Shown: piece by piece, positions 24,894 to 32,836 of the stretch
How positions within the stretch are numbered: the first letter of the stretch is position 1
Layout: each line of letters begins with the position of its first letter
Assembly: GCA_019421365.1 (NCBI GenBank)
Contig: JAHZFJ010000034.1
Span: 1-41,583 of the forward strand
Source of the DNA: Lachnospiraceae bacterium
Lineage (GTDB): Bacteria > Bacillota > Clostridia > Lachnospirales > Lachnospiraceae
Length of the DNA: 41,583 nucleotides
Reading direction: 5' to 3'
Notes under the pieces: model-generated
What the model was told of the DNA's origin: nothing
Seen by the model: only the letters and a program-made list of their open reading frames with translations
Databases searched by the model: none
Program-made: the position numbers and the translations under genes

Positions 24894-25418
24894 CTATTTC
24901 AAATCCCAGTTTCTTATCTCCTTATATGGATTCGTTTTTGCTAAACCAATTTTAGTGACTGTTCCATCAAACATTCTAAAATTATTCTGTAACGTCTTAA
25001 ATGCCATAAGCATTTCTTCTACTGATAACTTTTTACCAATCGTAGTATGTGGCATCCACTGCAATGGTAAATAAAATCGGCTAATTGATACCCGATCAAT
25101 ACAGGAAACTGTTGCATTCACTAATACCGAAAGATTATGCAAATATTCATTTAATACTGGAGATAAAAAAATTACATGCGGATTAAAAACCCCAATAGAA
25201 ACCCATTGTAACTTACCACACTTGATTTCTTGGATCTTACTATCGAATAATTCGATTATTTTGTTCTCTTGATCGGTTTCAAATGCAGAAACCGTTATAT
25301 GTGGTGGTACTTTGGCTTCTTCCATATAATGATTCCCGCTTTTTTCAGCTACCTTGTGTACAAGCCGTCTGATTTTATTATCCGTATTCTCATCAAAATA
25401 TATAGAAATTAAATACAT
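24894..25418 (-). CDS. 2H-phosphoesterase / 2'-5' RNA ligase-like protein
   Basis: The 174-residue protein has the two H-x-T/S motifs of the 2H phosphoesterase superfamily: PPHITVS near residue 39 and MPHTTIG near residue 130. They are about 90 residues apart, in a duplicated beta-alpha fold. Relatives act on cyclic phosphodiester or 2'-5' linkages of RNA or nucleotides; the substrate here is unknown. It lies 47 bp downstream of the GNAT gene on the same strand and is followed by a good terminator, so the two probably form a unit. No signal peptide is present. Confidence 0.82.
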   Translation of the reverse strand: MYLISIYFDENTDNKIRRLVHKVAEKSGNHYMEEAKVPPHITVSAFETDQENKIIELFDSKIQEIKCGKLQWVSIGVFNPHVIFLSPVLNEYLHNLSVLVNATVSCIDRVSISRFYLPLQWMPHTTIGKKLSVEEMLMAFKTLQNNFRMFDGTVTKIGLAKTNPYKEIRNWDLK

Positions 25419-25465
25419 ATTCTTCTCACTTTCAATATTAAAACATTAGTTCCATTCTAAAGAGA

Positions 25466-25897
25466 TTAATCATTTTTATCCTCTAATAACTTGTACATCC
25501 ATATATGAGGACAATCTTCATCCAAATAAGTCTCCCCCATAGCAATGAACCCTTGCTTTTCATAAAATTCCATTGCTCGTTGCTGTGCTGATAGGCTTAC
25601 CTTTTTCTCACCAATTTCTCGTATTTGTTTTTCTGCTTCTTTTAAAATACATGCACCAATTTTCTTACCTCTATAATTCTTTCCCACAGCTATACGCCCT
25701 ATAACGTATGAGCCTATTTCTTCATTCCAAAAATATCGACAAGTGGCTATTGGTAAAGAATTTTCATAGCAAACCAGATGAGTTGCATAGTCATCAATTA
25801 CGTCAAACTCCATAGTAAATCCTTGCTCTTCTACAAACACTTCTTTTCGTATCTGTATAGCCCCTTCTGGCAAATAATCGTATTTATTAATTAGCAT
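25466..25897 (-). CDS. GNAT-family N-acetyltransferase
   Basis: A protein of 143 residues from the ATG at 25897, with GGAGG 5 nt upstream; the longer frame adds nine unsupported residues. It is an ElaA-like GNAT fold: AIQIRKEVFVEEQGF at the start, YVIGRIAVGKNYRGKKIGAC with the acetyl-CoA-binding R-G-K-K-I-G loop near residue 80, and a final AMEFYEKQGFIAMGETYLDE block. It would transfer an acetyl group from acetyl-CoA to an amine; the substrate is unknown. A consensus promoter lies 135-165 bp upstream, leaving a leader of about 130 nt. Confidence 0.85.
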   Translation of the reverse strand: MLINKYDYLPEGAIQIRKEVFVEEQGFTMEFDVIDDYATHLVCYENSLPIATCRYFWNEEIGSYVIGRIAVGKNYRGKKIGACILKEAEKQIREIGEKKVSLSAQQRAMEFYEKQGFIAMGETYLDEDCPHIWMYKLLEDKND

Positions 25898-26031
25898 ATT
25901 AACCTCCAAAAAATAAGCATCCAAAAATAAGCCTTATAGTGTAATAACACCGTACCTGCAGCTTACTCTTGAATGCCTTAATAATGTTTCTATCCGGTGA
26001 TAAAAACATCAGCTTCTATTTATTAGGATTT

Positions 26032-26060
26032 ATTATATCCCAGTTGTCCTATAATGTCAA
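26032..26060 (-). promoter_or_regulatory. consensus sigma-A promoter for the GNAT gene
   Basis: On the minus strand a perfect TTGACA (26060-26055) and a perfect TATAAT (26037-26032) are spaced 17 nt. This is the strongest promoter in the window by match. The predicted leader to the GNAT start is about 130 nt, with no recognised riboswitch fold. Confidence 0.8.
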
Positions 26061-26108
26061 TTTGTGATAATTCTTAATTTCTTTTCTTAATATTAAGATT
26101 TCACTTGG

Positions 26109-26250
26109 CTATCTTTCTTCCTTAACTCCAAAATTCATACTTATTGAAAGGGAGAACATAACAATCATAAGAAAGACACCAGAAACTATAAATACATATG
26201 ATATAGATACTACTGATACAGTTGCACTTATTATAAATGAAATATTGCTA
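26109..26250 (-). pseudogene. possible remnant of a membrane transporter C-terminus
   Basis: A minus-strand frame without a start codon encodes about 45 residues. It has a hydrophobic helix (VSIS-YVFIVSGVFLMIVMFS) followed by a charged end (NFGVKEER, stop at 26109-26111), like the last helix of an MFS-type exporter. It lies directly after the stop of the osmolyte permease gene in another frame. It could be chance in AT-rich DNA. Nothing else coding is seen in 25898-26253. Confidence 0.3.
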
Positions 26251-26253
26251 TAA

Positions 26254-27828
26254 TTAATCTTCTATAAAACCATTCTCAACTAAGAAATCTCTAGCAACTA
26301 CATCTGGTTCCATTTGAAGTTCATCGACTTTATAATTTAATTCCATCATGATATCATCTGTTAACTTAGAACCTAATTCCTCTATAATAGGAACTATCTC
26401 CGGATATTCTTCTACAATATCATCCCTTACTACTGGGATTGCATAATATGGTGGGAAGAAATTTTCATCATCTTCTAATGTTACTAAATCAAACTTCTTA
26501 AGTAATCCATCTGTTGAAAAGGCATCTAATACATCTGTTTCGTTATTAGTTAATGCTAAGTATCTTGTAGCACCATCTAAACCAAGTGTATCCTTAAATT
26601 GAAATCCATAATGTTTTGTAAGACCTAATAATCCATCTTCTCTGTTTAAGAATTCAAAAGTGGTTCCTGCTGTCAATTGAGATGCAACATTTTTTAGATC
26701 ACTAATTGATTTTAAGTTATACTGTTTAGCTGTTTCTTCTTTAACTGCGACTACATACGTATTATTAAATCCCATCTGTTCTAATACATCTATGTTATAT
26801 TGCTCTTTTAAATCTTCCTTTACTGTATTATATACCTCTTCCATATCTGTACTTGGTGGATAATTAAGTGTATCTCCATAGACAGTTCCACTATAATCAA
26901 AATACATATCAATGCTTCCTGAATTAAGTGCAGAGAAACATACCTGTGTACCACCTAAGTTAATCTTTCTCTCTACAGTAATATCTGTTTTTTCTTCAAT
27001 TAAATCAGAGAACATGTTTGCCAATATATGTTGTTCGGTAAAATCTTTACTACCAATCTTAATCACTTTATTCGATCTATTCATACTAGATAATCCTGAC
27101 ACTACAAAAGTAATAATAAGAAGAATTGCTGTTGCAGACAGTATACCCTTTTGTATCTTTCTTTGTTGCTTTTGTTTTTCTTTGGAATTTACAGTCTTTT
27201 GTAAGCTGATTGGAGTCACTAGCTTTTCTACTAATCCTACTAGATAATCTACAAATAAAGCCAAAATACATGCAGGTATAGCACCAGCTAAAATCTGATT
27301 ATTATTTACAGTTCTAATACCAGAGAATACTAGGAAACCAAGTCCTCCAGCACCGATAAAAGCTGCCATTGTCATAAGACCTACTGCAGTAACTGCCGAA
27401 ATTCTTACTCCTGCCATAATGACTGGAAGCGCTAATGGAATTTGCACCTTAGTAAGGATTTGTAATTTCGTAAGTCCTATCCCCTTTGAAGCTTCTATAA
27501 TATCGGGATTAATACTTTGAATTCCCGTATAGGTATTCTTTATAATAGGTAATAAGGAATACAGTATAACCATAACGATAGCAGGTAACGTTCCAATTCC
27601 CAGGAACGGTATTGCAAAACCTAATAGCGCCATACTTGGTATTGCTTGAATAACATTGGCTACTCCCAATATGGGTTTGTTTAATTTCTTCACATAACTA
27701 ATTAAAATACCTAGTGGTACACCAATTAGGATAGCAAAACCAACAGCAATTGCCGTAAGCTTAATGTGTTCTATTGTTAAGGAGAAAATTTGATCTTTGT
27801 TTTGGATTATATAATTTATGAAATTCAT
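26254..27828 (-). CDS. glycine betaine/choline-type ABC transporter, permease fused to substrate-binding protein
   Basis: The 524-residue fusion has residues 1-210 as a binding-protein-dependent permease: six helices, with the ATPase-contact loop EASKGIGLTKLQILTKVQIP and IGAGGLG. Another membrane segment (about 228-246) leads into an OpuAC/ProX-type binding domain (about 255-524), beginning IKIGSKDFTEQHILANMFSD. This arrangement is that of OpuC/BusAB-like transporters for compatible solutes; the domain is tethered outside the membrane by the extra helix. Aromatic residues of the ligand cage are hard to assign, so betaine, carnitine or choline are all possible. It starts one base after the ATPase stop, implying coupled translation. 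The BusR-like regulator upstream points to osmotic control. Confidence 0.9.
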   Translation of the reverse strand: MNFINYIIQNKDQIFSLTIEHIKLTAIAVGFAILIGVPLGILISYVKKLNKPILGVANVIQAIPSMALLGFAIPFLGIGTLPAIVMVILYSLLPIIKNTYTGIQSINPDIIEASKGIGLTKLQILTKVQIPLALPVIMAGVRISAVTAVGLMTMAAFIGAGGLGFLVFSGIRTVNNNQILAGAIPACILALFVDYLVGLVEKLVTPISLQKTVNSKEKQKQQRKIQKGILSATAILLIITFVVSGLSSMNRSNKVIKIGSKDFTEQHILANMFSDLIEEKTDITVERKINLGGTQVCFSALNSGSIDMYFDYSGTVYGDTLNYPPSTDMEEVYNTVKEDLKEQYNIDVLEQMGFNNTYVVAVKEETAKQYNLKSISDLKNVASQLTAGTTFEFLNREDGLLGLTKHYGFQFKDTLGLDGATRYLALTNNETDVLDAFSTDGLLKKFDLVTLEDDENFFPPYYAIPVVRDDIVEEYPEIVPIIEELGSKLTDDIMMELNYKVDELQMEPDVVARDFLVENGFIED

Positions 27829-27829
27829 A

Positions 27830-28963
27830 TTATACTAATACCTCCTCTTCCTCTAAATAAGGTTGGCTTAATGTTGTTACTAAGCTACTCTTAGTGATTA
27901 GACCTAGGAGAATATTCTCATCAGACAATACTGGAATGTTAGAAACGTTATTATCATCTACTACTTTTAATATGTGAACTATGTTATCTTCCAAACGAAC
28001 TCCTAAGAAATCCGTATTCATAATCTTACCTACTTCTTGTGTCCTGTCAACCTGTCTTTGTAATTGTTTTGCATTCACTATGCCTAATAGTTTATTGGTT
28101 TTGTTTTCAACTACCATTAAACTATCCACTTTATAGGAACGCATTCTTTCCACACAACGAAGCACTGTCATATTGGCACTGCAAGTAACTGGTGAATCAA
28201 TCATAATATCTTCCGCCTTAATATACTCTGGCGAAGCCCATATTCGGTTTTTACCAACGAATTCTGACACGAATTCATTCTTTGGATTTTTTAGAATATT
28301 TTCTGGTGTATCGTATTGAAGTATCTCACCATCTTTCATAATACAAATCATATCTGCAATTTTTACAGCCTCATCCATATCATGTGTAACAAACACAATA
28401 GTTTTCTTCAATTGCGATTGTAAATTCACTAACTCATCTTGGAGTCCAGTACGAGTTATTGGATCAAGTGCTGAGAATGGTTCATCCATTAATATGATAT
28501 CTGGATCTGTCGAAAAGGCTCTAGCTACTCCAACTCTCTGTTGCTGCCCACCACTTAATTCAACTGGATAACGATTTAGATATTCATCTGGATTAAGACC
28601 TACCATATCCATTAATCTAATTGTTGTTTCAATTATAGCTTTGGAATCGTATTTTTCAGTTCTAGGAATTAATTCGATATTCTCCTTCACTGTCATATGT
28701 GGAAGCAATCCTGTTTGTTGAATAACATACCCCATATTACGTCGTAATTTTATTACATCTTTTTTCTCAATATCTTCGCCATTAATGTAGATACGTCCAG
28801 ATGATGGTTTTACTAATCGATTAATCATCTTTAATGTAGTCGTTTTTCCACACCCACTTGCTCCGATAAATGCAACTAATTTTCCTCTCTCAATTTCAAT
28901 CGATATATTCTTTAATATCGTTTTATCTTTATATGTCTTTGTAACATTTTCAAATTTTATCAT
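27830..28963 (-). CDS. osmoprotectant ABC transporter ATPase with tandem CBS domains (OpuCA/BusAA-like)
   Basis: The 377-residue protein has Walker A GASGCGKTT (about 35-43), a Q-loop in MGYVIQQTGLLPHM, signature LSGGQQQR, Walker B ILMDEPFSALD and switch His VTHDMDE. It ends with two CBS repeats (about 255-370: MIDSPVTCSANMTVLRCVER and LGVRLEDNIVHILKVVDDNN). In OpuA/BusA-type systems the CBS pair senses ionic strength and, in some, binds c-di-AMP. GGGAGG lies 7 nt before the ATG. It is the first gene of the two-gene transporter operon. The promoter carries an inverted repeat over the -10. Confidence 0.93.
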   Translation of the reverse strand: MIKFENVTKTYKDKTILKNISIEIERGKLVAFIGASGCGKTTTLKMINRLVKPSSGRIYINGEDIEKKDVIKLRRNMGYVIQQTGLLPHMTVKENIELIPRTEKYDSKAIIETTIRLMDMVGLNPDEYLNRYPVELSGGQQQRVGVARAFSTDPDIILMDEPFSALDPITRTGLQDELVNLQSQLKKTIVFVTHDMDEAVKIADMICIMKDGEILQYDTPENILKNPKNEFVSEFVGKNRIWASPEYIKAEDIMIDSPVTCSANMTVLRCVERMRSYKVDSLMVVENKTNKLLGIVNAKQLQRQVDRTQEVGKIMNTDFLGVRLEDNIVHILKVVDDNNVSNIPVLSDENILLGLITKSSLVTTLSQPYLEEEEVLV

Positions 28964-29013
28964 ACTTTTACCTCCCTTTATTTCGATAACAGTACTTCAA
29001 ATTTTTTAATAGT

Positions 29014-29051
29014 AACAACCTTATGTTATACTAAAGTTGTTGCTTTGTCAA
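29014..29051 (-). promoter_or_regulatory. osmolyte transporter promoter with candidate BusR operator
   Basis: On the minus strand TTGACA (29051-29046) and TAACAT (29028-29023) are 17 nt apart. AACAACCTTA (29014-29023) and TAAAGTTGTT (29032-29041) form an inverted repeat with 9 of 10 bases matching and an 8-nt centre, spanning the -10 region. Repressor binding here would shut the operon. Confidence 0.55.
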
Positions 29052-29101
29052 ATTGTTAAATTTTAGGTTGCTATAGAAAACCTGTTTTATGTAGTTGTAT
29101 T

Positions 29102-29180
29102 TACACAAAAAAATCTGATAAAATAATCAAATATATCCTTAATTTGCGGAATATATATTTGATCATTAAATCAGATTTTT
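29102..29180 (-). terminator. terminator of the BusR-like regulator gene
   Basis: AAAAATCTGAT (29109-29119) pairs with ATCAGATTTTT (29170-29180), with an inner AATCAAATATAT/ATATATTTGAT stem. On the minus strand a T7 run follows. It insulates the regulator gene from the transporter operon. Confidence 0.78.
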
Positions 29181-29210
29181 GCTGTATATAATGAACTCTT
29201 CTAACCCAAA

Positions 29211-29855
29211 CTACTCTTCTTCTAACCTCTGCGGATAAATGAAATTATAAACTCTCTCTGTACTCTTTTCATCCCCAACATAATATACAATATCATCTTG
29301 CAAAAATGCAGTATAAGGACCAGGAGATCTTAACAACTCATTATTTCTTTTAATGGCAATAATAGTTGCCGATGTATTATGCCAAAAATTCATTTCAGAA
29401 ATAGTTTTGTTTATCAGAGGTGTATCTGCTGTGATTTCAATTTCATAAGGTACAAAAGGATTGCTTGAACGATATCTATCCATCTTATCAATTAATTTTG
29501 TTAAACTTTCATTGAAGTAGTCAATCTCTTTTAATTGTCTGTCAACACTCCCCATGATATCTTTTTTCAAATCATTAATGGTTTGTATATCATTGTACTG
29601 ATGAACAAATTGGACTGCCTTTTCGTGGGATTTAATGACTACTCCACTGCCTTTTGTACTCTCAACAATATCAAGGTCAACTAAGATACTAATCGCTCTT
29701 CTTGCAGTTTCGGCAGAAACCCCATACTGACTTGCTATAGAAGAACGAGCATATATCTTATCTCCTTCCTTGTATTTCCTATCTACTATTTTAGCCGCAA
29801 TATCCGTAGCTATTTGCTGATATCTTGGACTTGTTAACTTAGATTTTTTTATCAT
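29211..29855 (-). CDS. GntR-RCK_C regulator of the BusR type
   Basis: The 214-residue protein has a GntR winged helix (residues about 8-75: RYQQIATDIAAKIVDRKYKE, YGVSAETARRAISILVDLDI, STKGSGVVI). A helical linker follows (about 85-125, likely coiled coil), then an RCK_C/TrkA-C domain (about 130-205: LINKTISEMNFWHNTSATII, GPYTAFLQDDIVYYVG). This combination is the BusR architecture known in streptococci and lactococci, where it represses a glycine betaine transporter operon in response to c-di-AMP. The same type of transporter lies directly downstream, so the assignment is strongly supported by context. c-di-AMP binding here is inferred from the family. Confidence 0.88.
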   Translation of the reverse strand: MIKKSKLTSPRYQQIATDIAAKIVDRKYKEGDKIYARSSIASQYGVSAETARRAISILVDLDIVESTKGSGVVIKSHEKAVQFVHQYNDIQTINDLKKDIMGSVDRQLKEIDYFNESLTKLIDKMDRYRSSNPFVPYEIEITADTPLINKTISEMNFWHNTSATIIAIKRNNELLRSPGPYTAFLQDDIVYYVGDEKSTERVYNFIYPQRLEEE

Positions 29856-29916
29856 TTGGCTGCTTCTCCATAGATTCTGAATAGTTTCAGATAATTTATT
29901 CTATTATCCACATAAT

Positions 29917-29945
29917 ATATTAGTATTATTCTATGTAATTAGCAA
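29917..29945 (-). promoter_or_regulatory. candidate promoter of the BusR-like gene
   Basis: On the minus strand TTGCTA (29945-29940) and TAATAT (29922-29917), 17-nt spacer, in very AT-rich DNA. Confidence 0.4.
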
Positions 29946-30022
29946 TAGCTAGTTATCTTTTGTTTCTCCTTATTGATTTCCATAGTATTCATTTAAAGAG
30001 ATACCATTGTTGCCTACTAACC

Positions 30023-30051
30023 TTGTAACTTTTGGTATATAATGGTACAAT
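30023..30051 (+). promoter_or_regulatory. candidate promoter of the Big2-domain gene
   Basis: TTGTAA (30023-30028) and TACAAT (30046-30051) with a 17-nt spacer; an AGGTGG ribosome site follows before the ATG at 30083. Confidence 0.45.
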
Positions 30052-30082
30052 ATAAACATTACATACAATAAGAGGTGGAGTT

Positions 30083-30731
30083 ATGAAAAAAAGAATTATA
30101 TCAAGTTTATTGATATTACTAATGGTTGTATCAGTATTAATACCAAATGTGAATGTACAAGCTGCTTCAGTGAAATTAAATAAAACTAAGGCGACCTTAT
30201 ATGTTACCGAATCTATTAAATTAAAGTTAACTGGTACTAAAAGTAAGATTATTTGGAAGACAAGTGATAAATCGATTGCATCCGTATCTAACGGTAAAGT
30301 AACTGCAGAGAGTTCTGGTACTGCAACTATAACCGCAATTACAACTAATAATAAGAAAAAATACTCATGCAAGATAACTGTTAAGAAAAGGTTATCCGCA
30401 AATAAATATACTGTAAATTGTGGGTTGAATGATGATTTTCAAGAAATTACAGTATCTTATAAAAAACTAAAGAAAAATGAAGCTATGGATTGGTGAAGAA
30501 ACCTTAGATAGTGTTTATGATATATTTTTAACTATTTATGATGACCAGATAGGCATATACAGACGTAGAAAAAATTCTATTTCCGGACTTACTGATTACT
30601 TATACCAATTAGAATTTGAAACAAACTATAAAGATAACACGGTATATGGTACTGAGTTAAGATATAAGTTTGTAGATGATGAAATATTCTTTAATATATC
30701 TGATTTAGAGAACTTAAACATAATAAACTAA
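30083..30731 (+). pseudogene. secreted Big2 (Ig-like) domain protein, broken by a frameshift
   Basis: The first part (30083-30496, 137 residues) has a signal peptide (MKKR, hydrophobic core, cleavage near VQA-AS). One Big2-type bacterial Ig domain follows (about 29-100: VKLNKTKATLYVTESIKLKL, then KSIASVSNGKVTAESSGTAT), and then a start of a second beta domain. The frame ends soon after at TGA. A second frame (from 30477, 84 residues to 30731) continues with beta-strand-rich sequence (LYQLEFETNYKDNTVYGTEL). Removing one A from the A5 run at 30472-30476 joins the parts as KLKKMKLWIGEETL, giving about 215 residues. Either a real frameshift, slippage at the A-run, or a sequence error. The product would be extracellular. 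Confidence 0.65.
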
Positions 30732-30756
30732 TAATAAAAACGATAGACTCATGAAT

Positions 30757-30800
30757 TGCACCTCCCCTATTCGATTAAATATCTAATATGGGGAGGTGTA
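30757..30800. terminator. bidirectional terminator
   Basis: CACCTCCCC (30759-30767) pairs with GGGGAGGTG (30790-30798), between the Big2 gene and the convergent dioxygenase gene. Flanking sequence is AT-rich. Confidence 0.65.
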
Positions 30801-30821
30801 ATTTATTATAGTTGGGTCTAA

Positions 30822-31592
30822 TTATTCAAATAAATAACTAGTCATAGAAAGAGAACCCAATGCGTATGCTTTGTTAAATACTGTGATCTTGTCTTGGTTG
30901 TTTGTTGCTCCCAAGACGTATAACAATGGGGCAAAATGATCCATTGTGGTAAATGCTAGTGAAGCAGAATTTCCAGCTTTTTGATAATCTATAACATTTT
31001 GGTCCTTTCGCACCAAGATATTCTCACTAATATAGTTGTCAAATTCTTCTGCCCAAGAGTATCCTTCATTCTCTTTATTCCAGTCGATTTTCGCTAAATT
31101 GTGAACTACATTTCCACTACCGAATATTAATACACCTTGTTCTCTAAGTTTATAAAGTTCTTGACCCATTCTATAATGTTGAGCTGCAGTTGCATTTCTA
31201 TCCACGCTAAGTTGGAAAACAGGAATATCAGCTTCAGGATAAATTCTGTGAAGAACGGACCATGTTCCATGGTCATACCCCCAAGAATTATCTATCATAA
31301 CCTCCCTACTAATCATTGATTTCACTTCTTTTGCATAATGTGGGGAGCCTTTCGCATTATAGACTACTCTATAAAGCTCCTCTGGAAAACCATACATATC
31401 GTAAATTGTTTTTGCAGTCTCAGAACTCATTACCCTAGTACCATCTGTAAACCAATGTGCAGAAACTGACAATATCGCTTCTGGCTTAGGAATTTTATTA
31501 CTAAGCGCTCTCCATTCTTCAACGAATTGATTTTCTTCAATTGCATTCATTGGAGAACCGTGTCCGACAAATAATGCAGGCATTTTATTCAT
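30822..31592 (-). CDS. LigB/DODA-type extradiol dioxygenase (YgiD-like)
   Basis: The 256-residue protein belongs to the class III extradiol ring-cleavage (LigB) superfamily, 4,5-DOPA dioxygenase subgroup. Metal-site histidines are visible in FVGHGSP (His11), SAHW (His46) and GNVVHNL (near 163). His in YDHGTWSVLHRIYP is also conserved in the family. The C-terminal TMDHFAPLLYVLG segment is typical. These enzymes cleave catechol-like rings with molecular oxygen, so presence in a likely anaerobe suggests a promiscuous or different role, perhaps in oxygen-exposed conditions. AGAAGG lies 7 nt before the ATG. It is a single gene. Confidence 0.9.
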   Translation of the reverse strand: MNKMPALFVGHGSPMNAIEENQFVEEWRALSNKIPKPEAILSVSAHWFTDGTRVMSSETAKTIYDMYGFPEELYRVVYNAKGSPHYAKEVKSMISREVMIDNSWGYDHGTWSVLHRIYPEADIPVFQLSVDRNATAAQHYRMGQELYKLREQGVLIFGSGNVVHNLAKIDWNKENEGYSWAEEFDNYISENILVRKDQNVIDYQKAGNSASLAFTTMDHFAPLLYVLGATNNQDKITVFNKAYALGSLSMTSYLFE

Positions 31593-31801
31593 ACTATTAC
31601 CTTCTTTTCTCGATTATTCTATTCTTATGTAAACTTAATTAATTGAATTAAACTACTTTTATATTATCTATTGTATCATATCACTGCTGATGTGGTCGAT
31701 TATTTTTTAAGTTGTTAGATGTTATCAAATTTAGCTCACTATAAATCTATACGATAATTCCAAGAGAATATTCTTTAAAGATTTATATGCATACATAGAA
31801 G

Positions 31802-31877
31802 GAAACCTCGAGACTTCTTATTGAACAATCCCTGTCTACCTGATAGGGAACCGTTCGATAAGATGTCTCGAGGTTTC
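31802..31877. repeat. 76-nt long imperfect hairpin
   Basis: GAAACCTCGAGAC (31802-31814) pairs exactly with GTCTCGAGGTTTC (31865-31877). Inside, CTTATTGAAC pairs with GTTCGATAAG (9 of 10) and TCCCT with AGGGA. A T-rich run follows only on the + strand (to about 31889). It lies in the 305-bp gap between the dioxygenase and ligase genes, 20 bp after the ligase stop. It could be the NHEJ operon terminator, a small-RNA end or a miniature repeat. The rest of 31593-31897 shows no gene. Confidence 0.7.
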
Positions 31878-31897
31878 TTATTATTTTTTGTGTGAAT

Positions 31898-32836
31898 CTA
31901 TAACTTTTCTTCGATTGTACATTCTCTCGCTGTTTTGTCATTTCTAAATCCCTTAAACACGGGTTGTCTAAAAGATTCTTTATCACTTGGCATCGATTCA
32001 ACAACACATACAAGATTGGGCTCTAACCATTTTGCATCTTCATTCCCTTTTGGGATATCTCCAAAGGGACTATAGTCAATAATAGTATAATTTTGTTGAT
32101 TTAGAATTCTAAGACTGACTCCTAGAGTAACATGCCCTTTATAAATCAAAACTCCTTCATTATTATATTGACCAAGTACCAAACTTGTCATGTTATTACT
32201 TTTTTCTATATAACCACAAACGACACAATCATCGGAACTCATCAACTTACACTTAATCCAGTCCTTTGTTCTCTTATCAAACCAATATAAACTCGCTTTT
32301 TTCTTACCAACAATTCCTTCGAGTTGTTGCTTCTTTGCTAATTCAAAAAGTAGTATCCCATTTTTCTCTACATAACGAGATACGGATATTTGCTCTGATT
32401 CCTCTACTACATTAGATAATATACTTTTTCGTTCTAATAACGGTAGCTTAGTTACTTCTTTGTCCTTATAGTACAATATATCATAAGCAACAAAACTAGC
32501 TGGATATTTACTACTGGCTAATTGTATCTTAAATGGATCAGACATTAATGTTCTTCTTTGAAGTTCATAAAAATCTGGAACACCATTTTTTACGACGATT
32601 AGTTCTCCATCTAATATACACTTCTCTTTACAATTTTTATTAATATCCTTAAGCTCAGGAAACCTTGGTAGTAATTTCATGTCTCGTTTATTTCTCAAAT
32701 CAGTACTGTCGCTACAATATGCTATGCAGCGAATTCCATCTAGTTTTAATTCAAAGATACTATCTAGATCATCATATGGTTCTAATTGTTCCGATATAAG
32801 CATAGGCTTAATACCCTTTGCCTCGAATATATCCAT
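31898..32836 (-). CDS. ATP-dependent DNA ligase (LigD ligase-domain type)
   Basis: The 312-residue protein is a stand-alone ligase domain. It has motif I ELKLDGIR with Lys31 as the adenylated residue, motif III-like CILDGELIV, motif IV LEGIVGKK, motif V DWIKCK, and an OB-fold from about 205 (VVCGYIEKSNN, HVTLGVSLR, WLEPNLVCVV, RQPVFKGFRNDK). No polymerase/primase or nuclease domain is attached, unlike full-length LigD. It joins DNA ends after AMP transfer. The start overlaps the Ku stop by one base (TAATG) with GAAAGG 9 nt upstream inside ku, so the pair is coupled for bacterial non-homologous end joining. Confidence 0.92.
   Translation of the reverse strand: MDIFEAKGIKPMLISEQLEPYDDLDSIFELKLDGIRCIAYCSDSTDLRNKRDMKLLPRFPELKDINKNCKEKCILDGELIVVKNGVPDFYELQRRTLMSDPFKIQLASSKYPASFVAYDILYYKDKEVTKLPLLERKSILSNVVEESEQISVSRYVEKNGILLFELAKKQQLEGIVGKKKASLYWFDKRTKDWIKCKLMSSDDCVVCGYIEKSNNMTSLVLGQYNNEGVLIYKGHVTLGVSLRILNQQNYTIIDYSPFGDIPKGNEDAKWLEPNLVCVVESMPSDKESFRQPVFKGFRNDKTARECTIEEKL

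Noticed and set aside
25898..26031. Riboswitch in the GNAT leader
   Set aside because: No recognisable aptamer core could be identified; left as an unexplained leader.
31783..32013. Minus-strand frame of 76 codons across the long hairpin
   Set aside because: It overlaps the ligase 3' end in another frame and is largely hairpin sequence; no ribosome site.
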